Shown here one piece after another: positions 15,892-23,179 of a stretch of DNA of 32,346 bases. The translations under genes and the position numbers were made by a program. The notes under the pieces were generated by a model that worked only from the letters and a program-made list of their open reading frames with translations, did no database searches and was not told where the DNA came from. Every line of letters starts with the position of its first letter. The stretch's first letter is position 1. Source of the stretch: JABDKJ01 sp039028335 (lineage in GTDB: Bacteria; Bacteroidota; Bacteroidia; Flavobacteriales_D; JABDKJ01). The stretch is from contig JBCCIF010000035.1 of the NCBI GenBank assembly GCA_039028335.1, positions 1 to 32,346 on the forward strand, given 5' to 3'.

Positions 15892-16779
15892 GTGTTTAGA
15901 TACTTGGTTGCTATTTTTATGTTTTTTACAACGCTCAATTGCCAAGGGCAAGTCGTACATATTTACGGAGTTTTGACAGAAACATATTCCAAGGAAAAAA
16001 TGTGCAAGGCCGATGTAGTAATTTATCATAGGAATGGTTTTGATAGCCTCAAAACAAGTAGCGAGGGGAGATTTGAATGTTTTTTGTCTTTTAACGATAT
16101 ATTCCTAATCTCCTTGGGAAAGAAAGGTTTTTATTCAAAAAATCTAGTAATCAATACCTTAGATCTTTTTGATGATGGAGCCGGTCTTTCAATGAATGTT
16201 GACATGAATTTAATTTTCGCATCTGATTCTACCCTAAATGGAATTTTTGAAGAACCTATCGGAAAAGCGCGCTATGATCATGATCAAGATGGTTTAGCAT
16301 GGGACCTGGAGTATATTGAGAAGGTTCAAGAATCTCTAGACACGCTAATAGATTATCTCGGTAATAATAAATCAAAATATTTGTTGACAAATAAGAGCGA
16401 AGCCGCTGCTAAAGACTGCTCGGGAAATGGTATTCCTGAATTATTGGATTTTGGAACTCAATCCCACGAGAGGAATTTAAAAATATATGAATCGAATTAT
16501 GGTCACTACTTCACGGCAGGAGCTGAATATTTTGATCGTCCTTCATTTGGTTTAAAAATGGATATAAGTGATATGCACTTTCCTGTAAAGCAAATTGATC
16601 ATGGTGAAAGAAAATTTCAAAAAGTATTGGAAAGAGGCGAGAGTTTATTGCAAGAAGGAAAGTACGATGAGGCATTCGAATTGTTTGAAAGGGCACACGT
16701 TTCATTTCCGAATAGTTCAATAATTAAAAAGAAAATAAAGAAATTAAAGAAATTGATCGAACAATATGAAAATAAGTAA
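15892..16779 (+). CDS. exported hypothetical protein with regulatory-like N-terminal domain and C-terminal TPR
   Basis: A 295 aa protein starting with GTG at 15892, which gives a signal peptide (MFRYLVAIFMFFTTLNCQGQ); a later ATG at 15919 would cut into it. LNCQG could be a lipobox. Residues about 21-110 look like a small beta-sandwich of the carboxypeptidase-regulatory kind (VVHIYGVLTETYS, then VVIYHRNGF and GRFECFLSF). Residues 126-140 (ARYDHDQDGLAWDLE) resemble a recurring Bacteroidota motif near Y-D-x-x-x-D-G-x-x-x-D. Residues 240-285 form one TPR-like pair (ESLLQEGKYDEAFELFERA) followed by a Lys-rich helix. It overlaps the next gene by 14 nt. Function unknown. Confidence 0.78.
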   Translation: MFRYLVAIFMFFTTLNCQGQVVHIYGVLTETYSKEKMCKADVVIYHRNGFDSLKTSSEGRFECFLSFNDIFLISLGKKGFYSKNLVINTLDLFDDGAGLSMNVDMNLIFASDSTLNGIFEEPIGKARYDHDQDGLAWDLEYIEKVQESLDTLIDYLGNNKSKYLLTNKSEAAAKDCSGNGIPELLDFGTQSHERNLKIYESNYGHYFTAGAEYFDRPSFGLKMDISDMHFPVKQIDHGERKFQKVLERGESLLQEGKYDEAFELFERAHVSFPNSSIIKKKIKKLKKLIEQYENK

Positions 16780-17119
16780 AACGCGAAGGATCATTGGTTG
16801 GCTGCTCAGTGCAATTCCATTGCTCGCTATCTTGGGTGGGAGCTTCAATAAATTAAGCAATAATCCAGAATTAGTAGAGAAAATGCCCTACATCGCAAAC
16901 ATTCCCTTACTTGGCGTTCTGTCTCTGGTTTGTGTAATCATTTACCTGATTCCCAAAACTTCCAATATTGGCTTCTTTCTGCTCTGTAGTTATTTGGGCG
17001 GGGCAATAGTGGGTGAATTGGCTATGGGTGAATTTCCATTGATCGGCATTTTACTTTCCATCTGTCTGTATGTTGGAACAATGCTCAAAAAACCCGCACT
17101 CTCTGGTTTGAATTGGTAA
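16766..17119 (+). CDS. DoxX-like small membrane protein
   Basis: A 117 aa protein with four predicted membrane helices: IIGWLLSAIPLLAILGG, IPLLGVLSLVCVIIYLIP, IGFFLLCSYLGGAIVGELA and FPLIGILLSICLYVGTML. The four-helix layout, the early Phe-Asn-Lys after the first helix and the GGAIVGELAMGE turn resemble the DoxX-like family of Bacteroidota. The family role is poorly known. The start overlaps the upstream exported TPR gene by 14 nt, and the stop lies 5 nt from the stop of the convergent DUF2200 gene. Confidence 0.8.
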   Translation: MKISKTRRIIGWLLSAIPLLAILGGSFNKLSNNPELVEKMPYIANIPLLGVLSLVCVIIYLIPKTSNIGFFLLCSYLGGAIVGELAMGEFPLIGILLSICLYVGTMLKKPALSGLNW

Positions 17120-17124
17120 TCCAA

Positions 17125-17499
17125 CTAGGCGCTGCGCATTATTTTTTCGATGTTTTTTCCTCGCGCTAGCTCGTCAATCACCTTGTCCAAATAGCGTGCT
17201 TTCTGGGTTAGCGGATTTTCAATCTCTTCAACGCGATAACCGCAAATAACCCCCTTTATTAAAGATGCATTTGGATGAAGGTTTGCAGCTTCAAAGAATT
17301 CTTGAAAAGTCACCTGATTCTCAATCAGTTCTTCTAATTTTTTTTGATTAAATCCTGTAAGCCACTCTATGACTTGATGCAATTCGTCTACACTTCGGCC
17401 TTTCTTCTCTACCTTGCTCACATAGTGTGGGTAAACCGATGAGAATTTCATTCCTGCAATGCGTTGATCATGATGTGCGGTTGAACTTTTTGCAGTCAT
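17125..17499 (-). CDS. DUF2200 family protein
   Basis: A 124 aa soluble protein that matches the DUF2200 pattern as I recall it: MKFSSVYPHYVSKVEKKGRS near the N-terminus, EVIxWLTGxxxxxLE (here VIEWLTGFNQKKLEELIE), LHPNASLIKGVICGYRVEEI and a closing ARYLDKVIDELARGKNIEKI. The frame extends 39 codons upstream to an ATG at 17616, but that extension is low complexity and lies outside the family, so the ATG at 17499 is chosen. Proteins of this kind occur widely in bacteria without an assigned function. It is monocistronic and converges on the DoxX-like gene. Confidence 0.85.
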   Translation of the reverse strand: MTAKSSTAHHDQRIAGMKFSSVYPHYVSKVEKKGRSVDELHQVIEWLTGFNQKKLEELIENQVTFQEFFEAANLHPNASLIKGVICGYRVEEIENPLTQKARYLDKVIDELARGKNIEKIMRSA

Positions 17500-17864
17500 T
17501 GGTTTAAATTTTTCTCTATCGAATATAAATGAAAAAATCTGTCTTAAGTGAAATAGGAAAAAGTCATTTCGGTCCGAATCCAATATTTTCGAGTCTGATC
17601 TATCTATTCGAATCAAGTGAAATAGACACTATCAAAATGGAGACTAAGGGGAGAAAATTATATTCAGTTTAATATTTAAAGTGCATTTTTTCAAAAAAAA
17701 TAGGGGCAATCAAAATTGTCTTCCTATTTGGCGGTATATCTAGGCATTCTCTCCTTTCTGCCCTTATTGGTAATTAAATATTTGATCGTTTCTGGGGGTA
17801 AAATTGAATTCCTACTCACTAAATCTCAAAGAATTGCGTTAGAGAATTAGCAAAGACGTTCACC
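17500..17864. other. 365 bp intergenic region between divergent DUF2200 and cytochrome peroxidase genes
   Basis: AT-rich with no confident gene. The left third is covered by a probably non-coding upstream extension of the DUF2200 frame. At 17716-17850 a 44-codon frame starting with TTG encodes a peptide with one hydrophobic stretch (YLAVYLGILSFLPLLVIKYL) and then a polar tail; it has no ATG and no recognised relatives, so it is not called. The region must hold the promoters of both flanking genes, but no clear -33/-7 pair was found. Confidence 0.6.
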
Positions 17865-19022
17865 ATGTTTCAATCAATCAGAATTCAAAAAGGCCCAGTT
17901 GTGGCATTACTTATCCTTGTTAGCGCTTGTGAAAGAGATCAAGATGTTCCAACTGCCGATGTGGAGAGCAATGGACTTTCTGCACTTCCAACGTCACCGG
18001 TTTATCCCTCTACAAATGCTTATTCTCAGGCGAAATTTGATTTGGGTCGAGCACTTTTCTGGGATCCTATTTTGTCAGGCAATAACGATGTAGCCTGTGC
18101 AACCTGTCATCATCCGGATTTCGGTTATAGTGATGGACGTCAGTTGTCCTCCGGAGTGAACGGTAATGGTCTAGGTCCTGCAAGAACAGGTGGTGCTCTT
18201 GTCAAAAGAAATTCTCCAACGGTCATCAATACAGCATTCAATGGAATCAATGAATTGGGCGTGAGCAATCCCTCAACAGCGCCTATGTTTTGGGATAATA
18301 GAGCTGAAAGTTTAGAAGCGCAGGCCATATTGCCTTTGCTTTCTGCGGAGGAGATGCGTGGCGATGATATACCAGAAAACGAGATTTATGATCACATCGT
18401 TCAGAAATTAGTTGCGTTAGGAGCCTATGAAATGCTCTTTCAGAATGCCTTTGGAAATGATCTCATAAGTATTGAGCGCGTGGCAGATGCTTTGTCGACT
18501 TTTCAACGAGAAATTGTAGCAAATGACAGTCCATTTGATGAGTATATGCGCGGCAATACAAATGCATTAAACAACCAAGAAATTGAAGGCATGAATACCT
18601 TCATAGATGTTGGATGTGCCAATTGTCATAGTGGTCCAATGTTCTCGGATTTTGAGCTGCATACTTTAAGTGTACCCGAACATCCTTTGGTAGAAGACGA
18701 AGGCGCCACAGGAAACTTTGATTTCCGTACGCCTAGTTTAAGGAATTTGGCCCTTACCGGGCCCTATATGCACAATGGACGATTTAATCAATTACGTGAT
18801 GTACTTGAATTTTACAATGATATTTCAGGCGGAAATGGCGACTCTCAAAACCCAAATGTCAATGACAATGAAATTGCACAGGAGGCCAGAGATTTAGATT
18901 TGGATGGGGGTGATATCAATGAAATCATTCAATTCCTTAACGCATTGAATGACGAAGATTTTGATCGCGAAATTCCGCAAAGTGTACCAAGCGGTTTACC
19001 TGTTGGAGGAAATATAAATTAA
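17865..19022 (+). CDS. diheme cytochrome c peroxidase-like lipoprotein (CcpA/MauG superfamily)
   Basis: A 385 aa exported diheme protein. A hydrophobic N-terminus ends in the lipobox LVSAC (Cys22), so it is probably a lipoprotein. Two covalent heme sites are seen: CATCH (78-82) and CANCH (251-255). Between and after them are family blocks: GLGPARTGGALVKRNSPTVI, MFWDNRAESLEAQA, PFDEYMRG, and TPSLRNLALTGPYMHNGRF (289-307), with His303 as a possible axial-ligand-region residue. Bacterial cytochrome c peroxidases reduce hydrogen peroxide; MauG-like members oxidise protein or other substrates, and the sequence does not decide between them. It is alone on its strand, and its stop is 8 nt from the stop of the convergent propeller gene. 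Confidence 0.92.
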   Translation: MFQSIRIQKGPVVALLILVSACERDQDVPTADVESNGLSALPTSPVYPSTNAYSQAKFDLGRALFWDPILSGNNDVACATCHHPDFGYSDGRQLSSGVNGNGLGPARTGGALVKRNSPTVINTAFNGINELGVSNPSTAPMFWDNRAESLEAQAILPLLSAEEMRGDDIPENEIYDHIVQKLVALGAYEMLFQNAFGNDLISIERVADALSTFQREIVANDSPFDEYMRGNTNALNNQEIEGMNTFIDVGCANCHSGPMFSDFELHTLSVPEHPLVEDEGATGNFDFRTPSLRNLALTGPYMHNGRFNQLRDVLEFYNDISGGNGDSQNPNVNDNEIAQEARDLDLDGGDINEIIQFLNALNDEDFDREIPQSVPSGLPVGGNIN

Positions 19023-19030
19023 GAAAGGAA

Positions 19031-20077
19031 CTAGTTCCAGGGGCCATTTTTCGATATGTGAATGAATCGTTCACCCTCAAGTCGATAAAGGCCTCCTCCT
19101 CCGCCCGCATAAATGGAACCATTCTTGTCTTGATAGATACATTGCACAGCTCTTACTCCGAGACCTTGCTCTTCCCTGTAATTTTTAAAACTAAAACCGT
19201 TAAAGCAATAGACGCCATAGCCTTCAGAACTCATCCATATATTTCCTTTATTATCTTCGAATAGATCGCAGACTTCGTTGTTTCCAATACTATCTCTTTG
19301 CGTGAAATGAGTAAAGGAAGTGCCGTCATACTTGCTCACTCCACCAAATCGCGTTCCGAACCACATATTTTGATTCCCGTCTTCTATTATGACATCTACC
19401 GCATCATCACAAAGCCCTTCTTTGCTAGATATTTGTGAAAAGGTTTTTCCATCATATTTGAATGCACCCTTTCCATTTGTGCTGAACCAAATACTTCCTT
19501 GACTATCTTCAGCTATACACCATGTGGTTCCTTCCGTAATAAAATCGCCACTTATTCCATTTGAGAAGGGAAGGGGAAATGGGGACCAATCAATACCGTC
19601 AAAACGATAAATATTTCTTTCGGCTCCGCCCCAGATCATTCCACGACTATCGGCAAAAACACTCCAGAATCGTTGCCCTTCAAAATAGATCGGATCGCTA
19701 TAGTTAATGAATGCATAATTTTCATTCTTGATCTTTTCTCTTTCTAGTTTAACCATTCCTTGATCCGTTGCAAACCACAAATTCCCACGGATATCTTGGC
19801 ATATGCCTGTAACCTGATTTCCATAGAATCCTTTTTCATGAGAGAAGTACAAAAGCTGCTCCCCATTGTAATGGGCAAGGCCAAGACCATTGGTGCCCAT
19901 CCAAAAATTACCCTGATCGTCTTGAAAAATAGTGCGGATATAATCTGCGATCTGCTCCGCTTGAATAGGGGATGTGGACTCTTCAATTTTTATAGGTGAA
20001 GAAGCTTGATTTTCAAATGAAGCACAGGAGGATAGGAGTGTGATTAGGGACAGTATGTAAACAGCTTTGACCATCAT
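19031..20077 (-). CDS. lipoprotein made of seven two-component-regulator-type propeller repeats
   Basis: A 348 aa protein with a lipoprotein signal (LITLLSSC, Cys18). The rest is seven repeats of about 40 aa with the Reg_prop signature: xxIxQDxxGNxWxGTxxxGLxxYDG and an aromatic FxxF/Y strand. Examples are IFQDDQGNFWMGTNGLGLAH, ICQDIRGNLWFATDQG, IAEDSQGSIWFSTNGKGAF, IIEDGNQNMWFGTRFGGV and LFEDNKGNIWMSSEGYGV. Seven repeats suit one closed beta-propeller. In hybrid two-component sensors of Bacteroidota such propellers are fused to kinases; here there is no kinase, receiver or DNA-binding domain. The start overlaps the stop of the upstream seven-helix membrane gene by 4 nt (ATGA). The ligand or partner is unknown. 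Confidence 0.88.
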   Translation of the reverse strand: MMVKAVYILSLITLLSSCASFENQASSPIKIEESTSPIQAEQIADYIRTIFQDDQGNFWMGTNGLGLAHYNGEQLLYFSHEKGFYGNQVTGICQDIRGNLWFATDQGMVKLEREKIKNENYAFINYSDPIYFEGQRFWSVFADSRGMIWGGAERNIYRFDGIDWSPFPLPFSNGISGDFITEGTTWCIAEDSQGSIWFSTNGKGAFKYDGKTFSQISSKEGLCDDAVDVIIEDGNQNMWFGTRFGGVSKYDGTSFTHFTQRDSIGNNEVCDLFEDNKGNIWMSSEGYGVYCFNGFSFKNYREEQGLGVRAVQCIYQDKNGSIYAGGGGGLYRLEGERFIHISKNGPWN

Positions 20078-20763
20078 TTCGAACGTTTATTAAATTCCCT
20101 AAGAAGAATAAAAATATCGGTTAAATGTGTCCACACCGCGATAGGAACGATAGTAGCCGGTAGAAGAACAAAGGGAAAATAGGTAATTCCACGATTGGGC
20201 TGGTCAAAGGCAAATTGCTGGAAGGGTAGTTCAGCAGATAAAATACCATTGATGAGAATAAAAAGAACGAGTATTAAGCCTATGCTATTCCAAATAAGTA
20301 AAAGTCCTTTGGGAATTTTATTTAGCCATACGAGCAAAGCAATTAACGGTGCCGTTATTCCCATAATGATGTCGAAATTTCGTCCTTCGAAAGTCATGAG
20401 TTCAGGCACCATTTCAAAAATGAAAAGTTGCCATAGCACAATTTCTACTGGTAAGCGGACGGCATGAATGAAAACGCTCATAGCGGCATTTCTTTTTTGA
20501 ATGATTTTGCGAGTATTTCTGGGCAGAGAAGCCCAAATGACGATTAATATGGCTGGTATAAGAATCCATGCAAAACGGGGAGGAAAGGCTTCGGTATTCT
20601 GATAAAAGCCATTTAATGCAAGCAAGGAATGCGCAATTGTCCAAGTGAGTATAAATAAACTGATTTTTCTAGGTCGTCCATTTGCAAGATGAAAAACGAC
20701 AATAGTGAACAAGCAGCATGCAATGAACAGCACTTCGATCCATAAAGGTAAACCAGCTATCAT
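20074..20763 (-). CDS. seven-helix integral membrane protein, unknown function
   Basis: A 229 aa hydrophobic protein with about seven membrane helices, among them LWIEVLFIACCLFTIVVFHL, ISLFILTWTIAHSLLALNGF, FAWILIPAILIVIWASL, IIMGITAPLIALLVWL, GLLLIWNSIGLILVLFILIN and ITYFPFVLLPATIVPIAVW. No catalytic motif or named family was recognised. The soluble turns are short (PRNTRKIIQKRNA and a C-terminal REFNKRSK tail). It is followed by the propeller lipoprotein with a 4 nt overlap, so the two are probably made together, and it begins 35 nt after the dehydratase gene. A membrane partner for the propeller is inference only. Confidence 0.83.
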   Translation of the reverse strand: MIAGLPLWIEVLFIACCLFTIVVFHLANGRPRKISLFILTWTIAHSLLALNGFYQNTEAFPPRFAWILIPAILIVIWASLPRNTRKIIQKRNAAMSVFIHAVRLPVEIVLWQLFIFEMVPELMTFEGRNFDIIMGITAPLIALLVWLNKIPKGLLLIWNSIGLILVLFILINGILSAELPFQQFAFDQPNRGITYFPFVLLPATIVPIAVWTHLTDIFILLREFNKRSK

Positions 20764-20798
20764 GTGTGGATTAAAGATAGAAATATATGGAAATCAGT

Positions 20799-21743
20799 TT
20801 AGAAGGGTAATTTCTCTAGGTCAACATTGCCTCCGCTAAGGACAATTCCTATTTTTTTTCCTTTGAAGTGCTCCTTTTCTTTTAAAAGCGCTGCAAAAGG
20901 AACAGCACAAGAAGGTTCAATGATGATCTTCATGCGTTCCCAAATTAGTCGCATCGCATAGACAATTTCTTCTTCTTCTACACAAATAATTTCTTTAAGT
21001 AGTTCTTTTATGATGGGGAAGTTGTTCGATCCTAAAGTTGTTCTCAAACCATCTGCTATGGTATTTGCAGATTCGTTGGTTTCAATCTTTCCGCTTTTTA
21101 GCGATCTAAAAGCATCATCTGCAGCCTTGGGTTCCGCTCCAATACATGAACAATCCATACCTAAATACTTCACCGCTAAGGCACTTCCTGCGACAAGTCC
21201 TCCTCCTCCGACAGGGGTCATCAGGTGATCCAAGTCCTTATGATCTTCTAAAAGTTCTACGGCTGCTGTACCTTGTCCTAGTATAACATCAATGTCATTT
21301 GAAGGATGAAGAAATTTGGCTCCTTTCTCGTAGACAATGTTTTGAGCATATTGCTCTCGATCTTCTAGAGTTGGAGGGCAAATAATTACTTTTCCTTCGT
21401 ATTCTTTTACAGCCTTTATTTTTACTTCTGGAGCTGTACTTGGCATGACAATATAGGCAGGTATTCCCAATTCTTTTGCGGCCAAAGAAACAGCTTGAGC
21501 AAAGTTGCCTGATGAGTGGGTAACCACTCCTCTCGATCGCTCGGCTTCGTTCAGACTGAGAATTGCGTTACAAGCTCCGCGCATTTTGAAAGCTCCCATG
21601 CGCTGAAAATTCTCACATTTGAAATAAATTTCGGCACCTGAAATTTCATTTAACTTTCGTGATTTGAGAACAGGAGTACGATGAACAAAAGGTTTGATTC
21701 GTTCATGACAAGAAAGCAATTCTTCTTTTGAAGGTAAATACAT
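20799..21743 (-). CDS. PLP-dependent threonine/serine dehydratase or serine racemase
   Basis: A 314 aa fold-type II PLP enzyme. The Schiff-base Lys lies in FQRMGAFKMRGACNA (Lys53), the substrate-binding SSGNFAQAVSLAA is at residues 78-90, and the phosphate loop PVGGGGLVAG is at 177-186. The C-terminal VLSGGNVDL is the site that contacts the pyridine ring. At 314 aa it lacks the C-terminal ACT domain of biosynthetic threonine dehydratase and fits the short catabolic dehydratase/serine racemase subgroup. The sequence alone does not separate dehydratase from racemase. It lies 37 nt after the DinB-like gene and 35 nt before the membrane gene, all on the minus strand. Confidence 0.9.
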   Translation of the reverse strand: MYLPSKEELLSCHERIKPFVHRTPVLKSRKLNEISGAEIYFKCENFQRMGAFKMRGACNAILSLNEAERSRGVVTHSSGNFAQAVSLAAKELGIPAYIVMPSTAPEVKIKAVKEYEGKVIICPPTLEDREQYAQNIVYEKGAKFLHPSNDIDVILGQGTAAVELLEDHKDLDHLMTPVGGGGLVAGSALAVKYLGMDCSCIGAEPKAADDAFRSLKSGKIETNESANTIADGLRTTLGSNNFPIIKELLKEIICVEEEEIVYAMRLIWERMKIIIEPSCAVPFAALLKEKEHFKGKKIGIVLSGGNVDLEKLPF

Positions 21744-21780
21744 GTGTAGGTTTCTGGGGGTGAAGATAAGTCCTTTCTCC

Positions 21781-22221
21781 TTATGCCTCGAGTAGTCTTC
21801 GGTAATAATTGATTTGTCCTAAATGATAAGTCAAATGCCCATTTAAATGTATCAGGAAATGCGCAATACTCATTGGATATCCGAGGACTTCGATGGGGTA
21901 GTCTTTTGACAGGGCATCTTCTTTTAGTGCGTCAAATGTATCTTTTAATTCTGCCTTGGCTTCTTGGAGGTTCTCAATCAACTTTGACTTTTCAACCTGG
22001 CCGTTAAATTCAAAATAGCGATCTCTCGTATATGGATTTCCTCCTAAAATATGACCAATGAAATGCCTGAGATTTCCCGCAATATGTAATGCTAGATTTC
22101 CGGGTGAATTGCTAATACTTCCTTGACGAGACCAGAGAATTTGATCATCTCCAAAGGCTTCAATTTCTTCGATTACACGTTTGATGTCACGGTCAAATAG
22201 CGAAGCGAAATCCTTATTCAT
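21781..22221 (-). CDS. DinB-like four-helix-bundle protein
   Basis: A 146 aa protein of the DinB/YfiT-like metalloenzyme fold. His46 (NLALHIAGNLRHF) and the C-terminal cluster LIHLNGHLTYHLGQI (His125, His129, His133) supply the usual three-His metal site: one His at the end of the second helix and two in the last helix. Members include thiol transferases and many proteins of unknown role; the substrate here is unknown. The start ATG lies inside the last codons of msrA (8 nt overlap), which suggests translational coupling to msrA. No signal peptide, so it is cytosolic. Confidence 0.85.
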   Translation of the reverse strand: MNKDFASLFDRDIKRVIEEIEAFGDDQILWSRQGSISNSPGNLALHIAGNLRHFIGHILGGNPYTRDRYFEFNGQVEKSKLIENLQEAKAELKDTFDALKEDALSKDYPIEVLGYPMSIAHFLIHLNGHLTYHLGQINYYRRLLEA

Positions 22222-22876
22222 GTTGCATATTGTTTTCTTTCAGCAATTCTGGAAAGGACGATTTGAATCTGTTTAATCGGGGAATACTCACCTGCATTAC
22301 ATAAGGATGACCGGGGTTATTTCTCTCGTAATTTTGATGGTATTCCTCAGCAGGATAGAACTTTTCAAATTTTACTATTTGAGTAGCAATTGGCATATCG
22401 TATTTCTCACTATTCTCAAGCTCCGATTTAAAATTCTCTGCAATTTTTTGTTCCTCTGCATTCGTATATAAGATCATCGATCTGTACTGCGTTCCGAAAT
22501 CGGGTGATTGACCATTGACTGTAGTAGGGTTATGCGAACCGTAATAGACTTTAACCAAGGTTTCAAAGGAGACGACTTCTGGATTATAATAGACCTCAAC
22601 TGCTTCAGCATGTCCTGTTTCTCCGGTACCAATGGATTGGTAGGTTGGATTTTTAGTAAAACCACCTGTATACCCTGAAATAGCTTCCTCTACACCATTT
22701 ACACTTTCGAAAATGGCCTCGACACACCAAAAACATCCGGATGCAAAATAGGCTTTGCTCAATCCTTCAAGGTTATTTTGAGCTTGGCTATCCATCCTTT
22801 CTTTGTTTTCAAATTGCGTAAAAGCGCAACTTGCAAGAACTGAGAAAAATGCAATAATAAGAACTGATCTTTTCAT
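22214..22876 (-). CDS. msrA: peptide methionine-S-sulfoxide reductase MsrA, exported lipoprotein
   Basis: A 220 aa protein. Residues 1-17 are a lipoprotein signal (MKRSVLIIAFFSVLASC, Cys17), then a polar linker and the MsrA domain from about residue 40. The catalytic motif is YFASGCFWCVEAIF (Cys48), with the following SVNGVEEAISGYTGG and the HAEAVEV and SHNPTTVNGQSPDFGTQYRS blocks, ending in the QNYERNNPGHPYV region. MsrA reduces methionine sulfoxide in damaged proteins; the signal places it outside the cytoplasm. The frame is open to a GTG at 22918, but the ATG at 22876 gives the proper signal. No MsrB domain is fused. It is followed by a DinB-like gene with 8 nt overlap. Confidence 0.95.
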   Translation of the reverse strand: MKRSVLIIAFFSVLASCAFTQFENKERMDSQAQNNLEGLSKAYFASGCFWCVEAIFESVNGVEEAISGYTGGFTKNPTYQSIGTGETGHAEAVEVYYNPEVVSFETLVKVYYGSHNPTTVNGQSPDFGTQYRSMILYTNAEEQKIAENFKSELENSEKYDMPIATQIVKFEKFYPAEEYHQNYERNNPGHPYVMQVSIPRLNRFKSSFPELLKENNMQHE

Positions 22877-22940
22877 GTGTATTTCATTTACGGAACAATG
22901 ATAGGGACAAAGTATCACAGCGAAATAACAAAATCATAGA

Positions 22941-22954
22941 ATTGTTAGAACAAT
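22941..22954. promoter_or_regulatory. palindrome upstream of msrA, operator candidate
   Basis: ATTGTT-AG-AACAAT is a perfect inverted repeat with 6 bp arms and a 2 bp spacer. It lies 65 bp before the msrA start and about 55 bp before the small Cys-rich ORF on the other strand, in the region that must carry their promoters. Its size and symmetry suit a dimeric regulator, but AT-rich palindromes also arise by chance. Confidence 0.3.
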
Positions 22955-23008
22955 AAATAACAGTTTTGTGCTATTTCAGAATAGCTTTTAGTGAGCTTTA
23001 TTTGCGTT

Positions 23009-23179
23009 GTGAAATTTATTGATTCCAATACATCGGCCTATATTTCATGCAAGGAACTTCAATCCAGTGAGATTGAGTGCAAAAAAAAGAAGTGTTGCAA
23101 AAAATGGAAAAAGGGTAAACGATGTAAAAAATGCCCCGCATACAATCTATGCGGGGGCGATAAAGAAAATTTCGCTTAA
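23009..23179 (+). CDS. small Cys/Lys-rich protein
   Basis: A possible 56 aa protein starting with GTG at 23009 (an earlier in-frame GTG is at 22991; no ATG exists in frame). The core, IECKKKKCCKKWKKGKRCKK followed by CP, has the look of a group of tiny Bacteroidota proteins with the pattern K-C-C-K-x-(Y/W)-x-K-x-K-x-C-K-x-C-P, as I recall it. Six of its eight Cys lie within 34 residues, which suggests a metal site or disulfides, and the Lys content suggests nucleic acid or membrane contact; both are inference. Its last 15 codons run through the terminator hairpin of the opposite-strand gene, and its stop overlaps that gene by 4 nt. It could be non-coding. Confidence 0.5.
   Translation: MKFIDSNTSAYISCKELQSSEIECKKKKCCKKWKKGKRCKKCPAYNLCGGDKENFA
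23126..23156 (-). terminator. Rho-independent terminator of the choice-of-anchor-B gene
   Basis: On the minus strand, CCCCGCAT (23156-23149) pairs perfectly with ATGCGGGG (23141-23134) around a seven-base loop. A run of six T follows at 23131-23126. It lies 20 nt after the stop of the gene at 23176-25551. The GC-rich stem next to the T run makes this the strongest terminator in the window. Confidence 0.85.

Noticed and set aside
17500..17616. 39-residue N-terminal extension of the DUF2200 protein
   Set aside because: Low-complexity residues outside the family; ATG 17499 gives the usual length.
17865..19022. Cytochrome peroxidase as part of a methylamine-type MauG system
   Set aside because: No methylamine dehydrogenase genes are nearby; only the general superfamily can be supported.
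23134..23156. The GC-rich hairpin as a plus-strand terminator or attenuator
   Set aside because: The plus strand has no T run after it; the T run is on the minus strand, so it serves the minus-strand gene.
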